NCBI GenBank assembly: GCA_963650165.1
Contig: CAVJKX010000001.1
Location: 157,078-221,077, forward strand
Direction: 5' to 3'
Origin: F23-B02 sp963650165
Lineage (GTDB): Bacteria; Bacillota; Clostridia; Oscillospirales; Oscillospiraceae
DNA length: 64,000 nucleotides
Translations under genes and position numbers: made by a program
Part shown: positions 56,082 to 62,794 of the stretch, in pieces
Layout: each line of letters starts with the position of its first letter
Numbering within the stretch: position 1 is the stretch's first letter
Notes under the pieces: model-generated
Told to the model about the DNA's origin: nothing
What the model saw: only the letters and a program-made list of their open reading frames with translations
Database searches by the model: none

Positions 56082-56525
56082 TTATATGTTGACATGCAGC
56101 CTTACCTGCGCGACCTGTTCTTTTTTGAGCTCCGCTCCGGAGACGGTCATATTCCCGTCGCTGTATCCGTCGAGCGTGCCGACGAGCGTTTTCCTTCCGC
56201 TGCAGGGCTGATAGAGCCTTACCTCGACCTCGGAGCCTATATAACGCTCAAAGTCCGACGGACGCTTGAGCTCGCGCTCGGCACCGGCCGAGCCTACCTC
56301 GAACACATAGCTGTCCGGCACGGGGTCTGCCTCGTCGAGTATCGGGTCGAGCCTTCGGCTTATCGCCTCGCAGTCGGCAATGCCGACGCCGCCCTCCTTG
56401 TCGATATACACGCGCAGATACCAGGTTCCGGCCTCTTTTACATATTCAACGCTCCACAGCTCGCAGCCCTCTTCCTCTACTACGGGACGCGCAAGCGCTT
56501 CAACCTTATCACTGATCTTACTCAT
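56082..56525 (-). CDS. rimP: Ribosome maturation factor RimP
   Basis: 30S maturation factor of 147 residues. CELWSVEYVKEAGTWYLRVYIDKEGGVGIADCEAISRRLDPILDE and YVFEVGSAGAERELKRPSDFERYIG are typical. It is the first gene of the nusA-infB operon. AGGAG lies before ATG 56525. Confidence 0.94.
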   Translation of the reverse strand: MSKISDKVEALARPVVEEEGCELWSVEYVKEAGTWYLRVYIDKEGGVGIADCEAISRRLDPILDEADPVPDSYVFEVGSAGAERELKRPSDFERYIGSEVEVRLYQPCSGRKTLVGTLDGYSDGNMTVSGAELKKEQVAQVRLHVNI

Positions 56526-56560
56526 ATTAAGCTCCTGATTTTATCATCCGCAAAATGCTC

Positions 56561-56590
56561 AACAAAAAGAGTGGGCTGTGACCCACTCTT
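56561..56590 (-). terminator. Leader terminator (attenuator) upstream of rimP-nusA
   Basis: On the minus strand AAGAGTGGG-TCACAG-CCCACTCTT followed by TTTGTT, about 20 bases past the promoter and 36 bases before the rimP start. It lies in the leader, so it would end transcription before the operon. In Bacillus, NusA represses its own operon through such a site. Confidence 0.75.
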
Positions 56591-56614
56591 GCATGCTAAC
56601 TAAACTACTTTCCT

Positions 56615-56643
56615 ATAATACCATTTAAATACCGTGATTGCAA
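56615..56643 (-). promoter_or_regulatory. Promoter of the rimP-nusA-infB operon
   Basis: Minus strand: TTGCAA (56643-56638), 17 bases, TATTAT (56620-56615). Confidence 0.75.
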
Positions 56644-56676
56644 GCATTATTTTGAAATACCCCTGCAATTTACAGA

Positions 56677-57468
56677 TCATTTATAATGCGCGGCGAATTC
56701 TTCGAGGCACATATGGTTTTCCGTGATAAATTCGGCGGCCTCTTTGCCGACATATCTGTAGTGCCACGGCTCATCCCAGCCGGTGACGCTCTTTTTATTG
56801 CTCGGATAGCGCTTTATAAAGCCGAACTGCGCGCAGTTTGCGTCGAGCCAGTCAAAAAAGGCTGAATCCATCTTGCTGTAGTCAAGGACCTCATACTGCT
56901 TGTCGAAGATATCGACGGCAAGACCGGTCTGATGATCGCTCGTGCCGGGCTTTGCAACGATCTCTGCTGCGATGCTCTTTGCTTCTTCATATGTATATGC
57001 GCCGTTTTGGCTCAGCTCCGAGGCCTTTTCGTTGAAAAGCTGCTGCTGATCGGCATAGGATCTGTACCCGACGCTTATATACGGCTCAAAGCCCGCTTCC
57101 TTTGCGGCAGAAACGAGCTCCGAAAGGCTGTCGATAATGCGCTTATCCACATACGGTCCGTCCGTTCCGAACTGTTTGACCGACGGCGCATAGGACTTCA
57201 CGGGCGTGTCGGCATTTATGAGCGTATACTGCCAATCCGTTATAGTCACCGTCGGGAATTCGAGATCCGAATACTTTTCGAGCGCGGCCTTGCCGGAGGT
57301 CTCGTACCCGTCCATGGGATCCGAAAGAGCATCGGTCTTTACAAAAACCGAATCCGACCCGCCGACAACTATCTCTGACGTGAGCTGAACACGCGAGTTG
57401 ACTATAAGCACGAGCATAGCAGTCATTATCAGCATGAAGAACGTCCACACCGTTTTCTTTATACGCAC
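56677..57468 (-). CDS. D-alanyl-D-alanine carboxypeptidase, VanY family
   Basis: Secreted or membrane-anchored zinc peptidase of 263 residues. An N-terminal helix (residues 7-24) anchors it. The zinc/catalytic motifs are SVGYRSYADQQQLF, PGTSDHQTGLAVDIFD (S-x-H-x-x-G-x-A-x-D) and DEPWHYRYVG (E-x-x-H). It would trim the terminal D-Ala of peptidoglycan stems. The GTG start at 57468 lies nine bases after GGAGG. It is downstream of the sigK fragment on the same strand and has its own promoter. Confidence 0.9.
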   Translation of the reverse strand: MRIKKTVWTFFMLIMTAMLVLIVNSRVQLTSEIVVGGSDSVFVKTDALSDPMDGYETSGKAALEKYSDLEFPTVTITDWQYTLINADTPVKSYAPSVKQFGTDGPYVDKRIIDSLSELVSAAKEAGFEPYISVGYRSYADQQQLFNEKASELSQNGAYTYEEAKSIAAEIVAKPGTSDHQTGLAVDIFDKQYEVLDYSKMDSAFFDWLDANCAQFGFIKRYPSNKKSVTGWDEPWHYRYVGKEAAEFITENHMCLEEFAAHYK

Positions 57469-57498
57469 TCAGGCTCACCTCCCCGCAATTTTCATGTC

Positions 57499-57527
57499 AT
57501 TGTATCACAATATTTCGACATATACAA
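57499..57527 (-). promoter_or_regulatory. Promoter of the VanY gene
   Basis: Minus strand: TTGTAT (57527-57522), 17 bases, TACAAT (57504-57499). The extended GATACAAT also resembles a sigma-E -10 (CATACAAT), so a sporulation promoter is possible. Confidence 0.55.
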
Positions 57528-57532
57528 GGAAA

Positions 57533-57904
57533 TTATACTCCGTCCCCGTCCTCGCCGAGCTCGGCTCTGAGCTTTTCGAGTGCCTTTTTCTCGAGCCTGC
57601 TGACGTATGAGCGGCTTATCCGGCAGACCTTGGCGGTCTCGCGCTGGGTCATGGGCAGGCCGCCGTCAAGGCCGTAGCGCAGACGTATGATCCGCGCCTC
57701 GCGCTGATCAAGGCAGCCGTCAACAAGGCCGCGCAGCCTTCCGCACAGCTCAAGCTCTCCTATCCGTTCGCTCAGCTCGTCGCCCTGCGAGAGAACGTCC
57801 ATGAACGACAGACCGTTCCCCTCCCCGTCCGTGTCGAGCACATCCGACAAGCTAACATCCCCCATCGTCTTCTTCTGACTGCGAAAATGCATGAGTATCT
57901 CATT
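57533..57904 (-). CDS. sigK: 3' part of an interrupted sigK gene (sigma-K C-terminus)
   Basis: C-terminal half of the late mother-cell sigma factor. Reading from the junction gives NEILMHFRSQKKTMGDVSLSD, then GNGLSFMDVL, LDQREARIIRLRYGLDGGLPMTQRETAK and the region 4 helix ISRSYVSRLEKKALEKL. The first residues align with sigma-K just after RCIE in region 2; KKTMGDVSL is closer to sigma-K than to sigma-E. Regions 1.2 and most of 2 are absent, and no ribosome site precedes the internal ATG 57892, so it cannot work alone. The missing 5' part should lie beyond the right edge, as in skin-interrupted sigK. Confidence 0.85.
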   Translation of the reverse strand, partial: NEILMHFRSQKKTMGDVSLSDVLDTDGEGNGLSFMDVLSQGDELSERIGELELCGRLRGLVDGCLDQREARIIRLRYGLDGGLPMTQRETAKVCRISRSYVSRLEKKALEKLRAELGEDGDGV

Positions 57905-57905
57905 C
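57885..57905 (-). other. Attachment junction of the sigK-intervening element
   Basis: Minus-strand AATGAGATACTCATGCAT (57904-57887). AATGA (57904-57900) is the presumed crossover core, and ATGAG-ATA-CTCAT is an inverted repeat across it. The recombinase frame reads GAA TGA (stop) while the sigK frame reads AAT GAG through the same bases. Confidence 0.65.
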
Positions 57906-59615
57906 GCTATCCTCTCCTGACGGATACATAGGTTGCTCTACGGGCGGCAAATCCGCCTCTCCATCCTCTGCAAAGAGGTACACATAGGCATTTTTGCCGT
58001 CCCAGACCACTTTTTTGACGATGGTTCGCAGCAGGCGGCGCTTTTCCTCCAGCGTTGCCGAATCCACCGCATTGGCGAAGGACTCGATCATTTCCTGATG
58101 GAAGGCGAACTCCTGATGGAGCATCCGGCTCTGCTCGGTGAGGGCTTCCAGCTCAGAAAGCCTTGCCTGTTGAGTCTCGCTCTCCCGATGCAGCTCGTCG
58201 ATCTGCTCCATGACGTATTTGGCAGAGGTCTCGCTGGCAACGGACAGGGATTCCACCAGCCGCTTGATGCGGTCTTCTGTTTCGGCGTGCTTCTCCTTCA
58301 GCAGTGCCAATTCCGCGTCGTAGCCCTCCTTGTTGCCGCTGATGACCTTCTTGGTCTGTGCCAGCAGTCTGGCAAGGGTCTCTTTGTCGGCGGACAGCTT
58401 GCGGATCTCTTCGATGATCTTGGCATCCAGCGTGTTGCCGTTGCAGTTCTTCATGCCGCAGACGGTACCGTGGCTGCGCTCCTTGGTGGAGCACATGTAG
58501 GTGTAGATCAGTTCGCCGTCCGCCGTGCGGCGGTTGGTCAGCTTCGGGCGCATATAATCGCCGCATTCGCCGCACCGCAACAGGCCGGACAGCAGCGCCA
58601 CATTGCTGCGCGGTCTGCGATAGCTCTTGGATTTGTTCACGTCCAACATGGACTGCACCTGCACCCAGTCGCTGCCTGCAATGATGCCGGGATGCTTGCC
58701 CACCGCCACGATCCATTCCTCCATCGGGCGGATCTGGTTCGCCTTGCCGGGGCGCTGGAGGGTGCGGTTATACGCCATAATGCCGTGTTCGCCGTCGAAT
58801 TCCGAGCGCTCGGCAAACAGATCAACATTGTTTTCTTTCAGATACTGATACGCCGTCTCGTCGGCAATCATGTAGACCGGGTTGGTCAGAATGCCTCGGA
58901 TGGCAAAGCGCGTGAACTGTTTGCCTCGCTTCGTGACACAGCGGTGCTCCAATAGATACTGATCGGTCTTGCTGAGAGAACCGGTCTCCATGAACACCTC
59001 GAAGATCGTCTTGACCAGCTGGATTTCCTCCGGAATGGGTTTGAGCTTGCAGGCCTTCTTTACCTTGCCGTCCACCGTCACGCTGGACAGGCTTTCCGAG
59101 GCGTAGCCGGTGGGCGTCGTGCCGCCCAGCCAGCGCCCGGTCTTGGACAGCTCGTGCATGTTGTCCCGGATGCGCTCGGCAATGGTCTCCCGTTCCAGTT
59201 GTGAGAACACCGACGCGATATACATCATGGCTCGGCCCATGGGCGAGGACGTGTCGAACTGCTCCCGGATGGAAATGAAGTCAATGTGCCGGTCGCCCAG
59301 ATCCTCAATGAGCTTCGCAAAGTCACCGATGTTGCGGCTGATCCGGTCGAGACGGTAAACCACGATGGCCGCAAATGCGATCTTCTGCGAGTCCTTCATC
59401 ATTTTCTTGAACTGCGGGCGCTCCAGATTGCCGCCGGAAAAGCCCTCGTCCTCATACACCAGCGCGTTTTCCGCCGCGTCTTCTCCAAAGTGCATGGCAA
59501 TGTACTGGCGGCAAAGCTCGATCTGGTTCTCGATGCTCTCGCCCTTCCCGGTGAATTTGGACTTGCGGGAGTAGATGACGTATTGCTTCGCCTGCGGCTT
59601 GTCTTTCGTTTTCAT
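57900..59615 (-). CDS. Large serine recombinase (SpoIVCA-like)
   Basis: Site-specific recombinase of 571 residues. The resolvase domain starts QYVIYSRKSKFTGKGES with the nucleophile Ser16, then VVYRLDRISRNIGDFAKLI and SQLERETIAERIRDNMHEL. The recombinase domain follows at about 175-290, and a zinc ribbon (CGECGDYMRP; CGMKNCNG) with a coiled-coil of about 80 residues leads to the C-terminus. It ends in the attachment core next to the sigK fragment, in the same orientation. This place and family match the enzyme that excises skin elements to rebuild sigK. GAGG precedes ATG. Confidence 0.9.
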   Translation of the reverse strand: MKTKDKPQAKQYVIYSRKSKFTGKGESIENQIELCRQYIAMHFGEDAAENALVYEDEGFSGGNLERPQFKKMMKDSQKIAFAAIVVYRLDRISRNIGDFAKLIEDLGDRHIDFISIREQFDTSSPMGRAMMYIASVFSQLERETIAERIRDNMHELSKTGRWLGGTTPTGYASESLSSVTVDGKVKKACKLKPIPEEIQLVKTIFEVFMETGSLSKTDQYLLEHRCVTKRGKQFTRFAIRGILTNPVYMIADETAYQYLKENNVDLFAERSEFDGEHGIMAYNRTLQRPGKANQIRPMEEWIVAVGKHPGIIAGSDWVQVQSMLDVNKSKSYRRPRSNVALLSGLLRCGECGDYMRPKLTNRRTADGELIYTYMCSTKERSHGTVCGMKNCNGNTLDAKIIEEIRKLSADKETLARLLAQTKKVISGNKEGYDAELALLKEKHAETEDRIKRLVESLSVASETSAKYVMEQIDELHRESETQQARLSELEALTEQSRMLHQEFAFHQEMIESFANAVDSATLEEKRRLLRTIVKKVVWDGKNAYVYLFAEDGEADLPPVEQPMYPSGEDSE

Positions 59616-59882
59616 AGCGGCACCTCGCGTTATTCGTTAGGTTGGTAGATATATTATAACGGATTGGAATCTATTTGAAAAGGTGCCAAGAGAAGAATCT
59701 GAAAATATTTCTGAGAAAGTGCTCTCTTTTTCCGGTTTTTGAAAAGTGTCGATTTCCATGAAAAAGGCCTCCGTTTTGCCTCTCGGATGTGTTCCATAGG
59801 AAAACACCCATGCCCACCTGTTTGCGGCAGTCTGAGAGGAAAAAACAGAGATTTTCGCATCCTAAATGATGCAGTTTTGAGG

Positions 59883-59929
59883 GCATCGCTCATGCGAGTT
59901 GAAAATATGATTGATGAAATGAGCGATGC
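59883..59929 (+). promoter_or_regulatory. Operator-like inverted motifs at the fic promoter
   Basis: GCATCGCTCAT (59883-59893) and its exact complement ATGAGCGATGC (59919-59929), 36 bases centre to centre. The right copy lies between the -35 and -10. Confidence 0.55.
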
Positions 59930-59939
59930 ATGCTATAAT
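59911..59939 (+). promoter_or_regulatory. Promoter of fic
   Basis: TTGATG (59911-59916), 17 bases, TATAAT (59934-59939), leader about 25 bases, GAGG before ATG 59971. Confidence 0.75.
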
Positions 59940-59970
59940 ATGGACAATCAAACTACGCTATGAGGTACTC

Positions 59971-60957
59971 ATGAAAAACAAACAGCCGCCTTTTCAAATT
60001 ACAAACAAAATCATTGATGAAGTTGCAGAGATTTCAGAGCTGACCGGCAGGCTTTCCGCTCACGACCATCTTTCCGGCAATCCCAATCTGCGCCGCACCA
60101 ACCGCATCCGCACCATCCATGGCTCGCTCGCCATCGAGCAGAACACGTTGAGCTTGGAACAGGTCACCGCTGTTCTGAACGGCAAGCATGTTCTGGCTCC
60201 GCCCAAGGACATTGCCGAGGTCAAAAATGCTTATGAGATTTACGAGCGCTTGGACGAACTTGACCCCTACTCCGTGGAGGATCTGCTGACAGCGCACGGT
60301 ATTATGACCCGCGGACTTGTAGAAGAATCCGGCATGTTCCGCACGCGGCCTGTTGGCGTTGTAGATCAGGAAGGCCACGTCCTGCATTTTGGCACGCTGC
60401 CCCAGTATGTGCCTGATCTGGTCATGGAGCTGTTGGATTGGGCGAAACACAGCGACCTGCACATGCTGATCCGAAGCTGCGTGTTCCACTATGAACTGGA
60501 GCTGATTCACCCATTTGCAGACGGCAATGGCCGCATTGGAAGGCTCTGGCACACGTTGCTGCTTTCCAAATGGAATCCCGTGTTTGCGTGGCTGCCGGTC
60601 GAGTCCATCATCCACGACCATCAGCAGGACTACTATGATGCTATCAATACCAGCAACGACGCAGGCGAGTCCACCGCGTTCATCGAATTTATGCTCTCCG
60701 CCATCAAAACATCGCTCATCGACGCCATCCACATGAGTGATGAAATGAGCGATGGAAAGATGGACAAGAAAACGCTGCGCTGGCAGAAGATCGAGCAGTT
60801 CTTGCAGACGCACGAGTATATCATGAACGCCGATGTGCGGGAGTTGTGCGGGATTTCGGCAGCAACGGCAAATAGAATTTTGGTAGAACTGGCGAACGAG
60901 GGAAAGCTATACAAAGCTCGCGCAAACGGGCATTGGGTGTATCAATCATCAAATTGA
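59971..60957 (+). CDS. Fic-domain protein with C-terminal winged helix
   Basis: Predicted AMP-transferase (or related) of 328 residues. An N-terminal inhibitory helix carries SLAIEQNTLS (Glu about 56), the class II S-x-x-x-E-x-N type. The active site is HPFADGNGRIGR (His about 180). The last 60 residues form a winged helix (MNADVRELCGISAATANRILVELANEGKLYKA) that could bind DNA. The start at 59971 (MKNKQPPFQ) follows GAGG; an upstream ATG is unsupported. Motifs matching its promoter repeats recur inside its own coding sequence at 60739-60754. The target protein is unknown. Confidence 0.88.
   Translation: MKNKQPPFQITNKIIDEVAEISELTGRLSAHDHLSGNPNLRRTNRIRTIHGSLAIEQNTLSLEQVTAVLNGKHVLAPPKDIAEVKNAYEIYERLDELDPYSVEDLLTAHGIMTRGLVEESGMFRTRPVGVVDQEGHVLHFGTLPQYVPDLVMELLDWAKHSDLHMLIRSCVFHYELELIHPFADGNGRIGRLWHTLLLSKWNPVFAWLPVESIIHDHQQDYYDAINTSNDAGESTAFIEFMLSAIKTSLIDAIHMSDEMSDGKMDKKTLRWQKIEQFLQTHEYIMNADVRELCGISAATANRILVELANEGKLYKARANGHWVYQSSN
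60739..60754 (+). repeat. Copy of the fic promoter motif inside fic
   Basis: GATGAAATGAGCGATG is identical, over all 16 bases, to 59913-59928 in the fic promoter. It may be an auxiliary operator, or chance reuse of sequence. Confidence 0.45.
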
Positions 60958-60986
60958 TGAGAAGCCCCACGATATCCAAAAATCTT

Positions 60987-61032
60987 TTATGCCCCTTTAT
61001 ACCCTTTTCAAAAGGGGTATAAAGGGGCATAA
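60987..61032. terminator. Long bidirectional terminator between fic and the HTH gene
   Basis: TTATGCCCCTTTATACCC and its complement GGGTATAAAGGGGCATAA form an 18-base stem, extended by TTTT/AAAA with a bulged G. It lies between convergent genes. Confidence 0.8.
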
Positions 61033-61039
61033 CTCATAC

Positions 61040-61855
61040 TTACTGCCAATTCCGTTTTAAGATCTCACTTTTGAGATACAGCGTACTCTTTTCCGACGTC
61101 TTGATCGGGTGGAGTTTCCCACGCTTTGTCAGGTCGATGATGTTCTGTCGGGAGCAGCCTAATATCTCAGCCGCTTCTGCTGCGTTGATGACTCTGTGCG
61201 CAGCAAAGTTCCGGAAGTCCTCCATTGTCAGCGGAACGCTTTTGCCGATCCGGTAGAGCATCGTATCCGAAACGGTCATGTTCACATCCCAAGCAACGCC
61301 GTATCCGCCCGTCTGCATCTGCACATGCTGAAAATAGTCCGGCTTCTTGAGAAGTATCTGGAACGCCTTCGTTTTTTCAAAATGCTTCTGCAAATCGCAC
61401 TTCTTCACCGCGCCATCCCGGAAAAACACCAACAGGCAATGATTCTCCAGCGGCAGTACGTCTTCAATCCGCTTTGAAAAGCGCTTCGTAATTTCTTCCG
61501 GGAGCTCCTTCTCGTCAATGGGAACGAGATAGTAATCATCCTGTGCGCATCGTCCCATTGCCAACATCAGGAGTGCATACTCGTCGTATTCTTTCAGATG
61601 ATTATCGCGCAGAATCTCTCCGATATTCTGACGGTCGGGCGGAACAATCCGCTGCTCCACCCAGATTTTGCTCCAATAGGAATTGACCGTGGTTTCCCCA
61701 CGCTTCACGAAAGAATCCAGCAGCAGCGGCGTCTCCCATGCGTCTGCGTTCTCAGGCAGCTCAATATAGAACCGCTTTTCCTGCTCGTAATACAGGAGAT
61801 ACGCCAGATCCTTCTGCTCCTGCGCCGATTCATTTCGAATTGCAAAAATCTTCAT
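61040..61855 (-). CDS. HipA-module partner: N-terminal RQNIG domain, DUF2442-like, HTH
   Basis: 271 residues in three parts. Residues 1-120 (AYLLYYEQEKRFYIELPE...VPPDRQNIGEILRDNHLKEYDEYALLML) look like a compact HipA N-lobe-like or antitoxin domain; this is tentative. Residues about 140-210 (KCDLQKHFEKT...GGYGVAWDVNMTVSDTMLYRIGK) match DUF2442. Residues 215-270 are a MerR/excisionase-type helix-turn-helix (VINAAEAAEILGCSRQNIIDLTKRGKLHPIKTSEKSTLYLK). It overlaps the kinase-like gene by 26 bases. Together they look like a toxin-antitoxin unit in which this protein is the DNA-binding antitoxin. Confidence 0.7.
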   Translation of the reverse strand: MKIFAIRNESAQEQKDLAYLLYYEQEKRFYIELPENADAWETPLLLDSFVKRGETTVNSYWSKIWVEQRIVPPDRQNIGEILRDNHLKEYDEYALLMLAMGRCAQDDYYLVPIDEKELPEEITKRFSKRIEDVLPLENHCLLVFFRDGAVKKCDLQKHFEKTKAFQILLKKPDYFQHVQMQTGGYGVAWDVNMTVSDTMLYRIGKSVPLTMEDFRNFAAHRVINAAEAAEILGCSRQNIIDLTKRGKLHPIKTSEKSTLYLKSEILKRNWQ

Positions 61856-62648
61856 ATGCGCACCACCTTTTCCAGATCATTTCCCATATCTTCTCCTGAA
61901 GCGTCTGAGAGATCACGCCGTCCAGTCCTTCCAGCAGAGCCAGCCTGTCGCTCTCTTGAAGCGGCGTAAGCTTCGGCATTTTGTCCTTCGGAATGATACG
62001 CAGATTATCCCATGTGGACTTTGAGCCAATATAGTTGTTGCAGGGTTTGTCAGCCATCACATCGAATTTTGCCGCCGCTGCATCGTCAGGACAGCTGCAA
62101 AGAAGCGAAAGTCCGTGGTCAAACAGGGGTGCCAGACGAACTGTTTTCTTTCGGCTGTTGCGCAGTACCTCGATATTCGCACCGTGACGATCCCGGTTCA
62201 GAATCAGGTAATCCACAACGATCATCTGATAAATATAGTCTTCCCAGCCCATTCTGGAACAAAACTCCAACGCAGATTCATCCGGCAAAGCCTCCAACTC
62301 CTTGTAGGCATCCAAGGCAATCTTCGACTCGCTCTTTGCCTTGAAATCCTCCGACGCGCAGAGATATACTTCATGCGTCTTGCTATCTACGGTCACGTCT
62401 GCGTGAATCAACTGGTACGCCAAATGCGGAATTCCCAGTATCGTCAGCAGCCGGTCAACAATCAACTCGTTCACACATTCATGCCCAATGATGCCGCGTG
62501 CTTTATCAAAGTTTGAAAGCTTATAGTAAGTCTTTGTTCCGCCGAGTTCGGAATACGCTTTCAGAAAAGAACCGGCGGTTCCGGAAGAATTGCGGTAAAC
62601 GGACCACGACAAATACGTCAGATCCTGCTTTTCTTTCATTAACTGCAT
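61830..62648 (-). CDS. HipA-like Ser/Thr kinase toxin (minimal form)
   Basis: About 272 residues, resembling the C-terminal kinase part of HipA and CtkA. TYYKLSNFDKARGIIGHECVNELIVDRLLTILGIPH is the family motif after the P-loop-like region. The catalytic loop is LILNRDRHGANIEVL (Asp and Asn about 153 and 158). PLFDHGLSLL is the metal-binding DFG equivalent. The usual HipA N-terminal 100-residue lobe is reduced or absent. ATG 62648 follows AAGG by five bases; GTG 62660 is an alternative. It would phosphorylate a cell target and stop growth unless held by its partner. Confidence 0.75.
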   Translation of the reverse strand: MQLMKEKQDLTYLSWSVYRNSSGTAGSFLKAYSELGGTKTYYKLSNFDKARGIIGHECVNELIVDRLLTILGIPHLAYQLIHADVTVDSKTHEVYLCASEDFKAKSESKIALDAYKELEALPDESALEFCSRMGWEDYIYQMIVVDYLILNRDRHGANIEVLRNSRKKTVRLAPLFDHGLSLLCSCPDDAAAAKFDVMADKPCNNYIGSKSTWDNLRIIPKDKMPKLTPLQESDRLALLEGLDGVISQTLQEKIWEMIWKRWCAYEDFCNSK

Positions 62649-62669
62649 GTGTACCTTCACCTCAAAATC

Positions 62670-62698
62670 ATTATATCTTTTTACTTGTCATACGTCAA
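62670..62698 (-). promoter_or_regulatory. Promoter of the HipA-type module
   Basis: Minus strand: TTGACG (62698-62693), 17 bases, TATAAT (62675-62670). Confidence 0.75.
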
Positions 62699-62734
62699 GT
62701 TGATTTCAGCGTATAACTTGTCGTATGACGAGTT
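62683..62734. promoter_or_regulatory. Paired operators of the HipA-type module
   Basis: ACTTGTCATACGTCAAGT (62683-62700) overlaps the -35. AACTTGTCGTATGACGAGTT (62715-62734) lies upstream. Their centres are 33 bases apart, about three helical turns. Both are imperfect palindromes of one type, fitting an autoregulatory antitoxin. Confidence 0.6.
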
Positions 62735-62755
62735 TATCCGTTTTTTGCCCACATA

Positions 62756-62792
62756 AAACCGCCGCCCTGATTTTCAATCGGGACGGCGGTTT
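62756..62792 (-). terminator. Terminator after the DUF4143-like gene
   Basis: AAACCGCCG and CGGCGGTTT with three further pairs beyond one mismatch and a 10-12-base loop, just after the stop on the minus strand, followed by TTTTAT. Confidence 0.75.
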
Positions 62793-62794
62793 CG

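Larger units (their letters stand above)
59616..59970. other. 355-base gap with recombinase and fic promoters
   Basis: No gene is supported here. It holds a weak recombinase promoter on the minus strand (TTTCAA, TATAAT at 59658-59653), AT-rich sequence, and the fic promoter with its inverted operator-like motifs. A 79-codon frame on the minus strand (59654-59893) has no ribosome site or recognisable protein. Confidence 0.6.

Noticed and set aside
54780..56603. 607-codon open frame on the plus strand
   Set aside because: Antisense to rnpM, nusA and rimP; no homology by eye and it crosses their promoter.
59654..59893. 79-codon frame between recombinase and fic
   Set aside because: No ribosome site, no family, and its start lies in an operator-like repeat.
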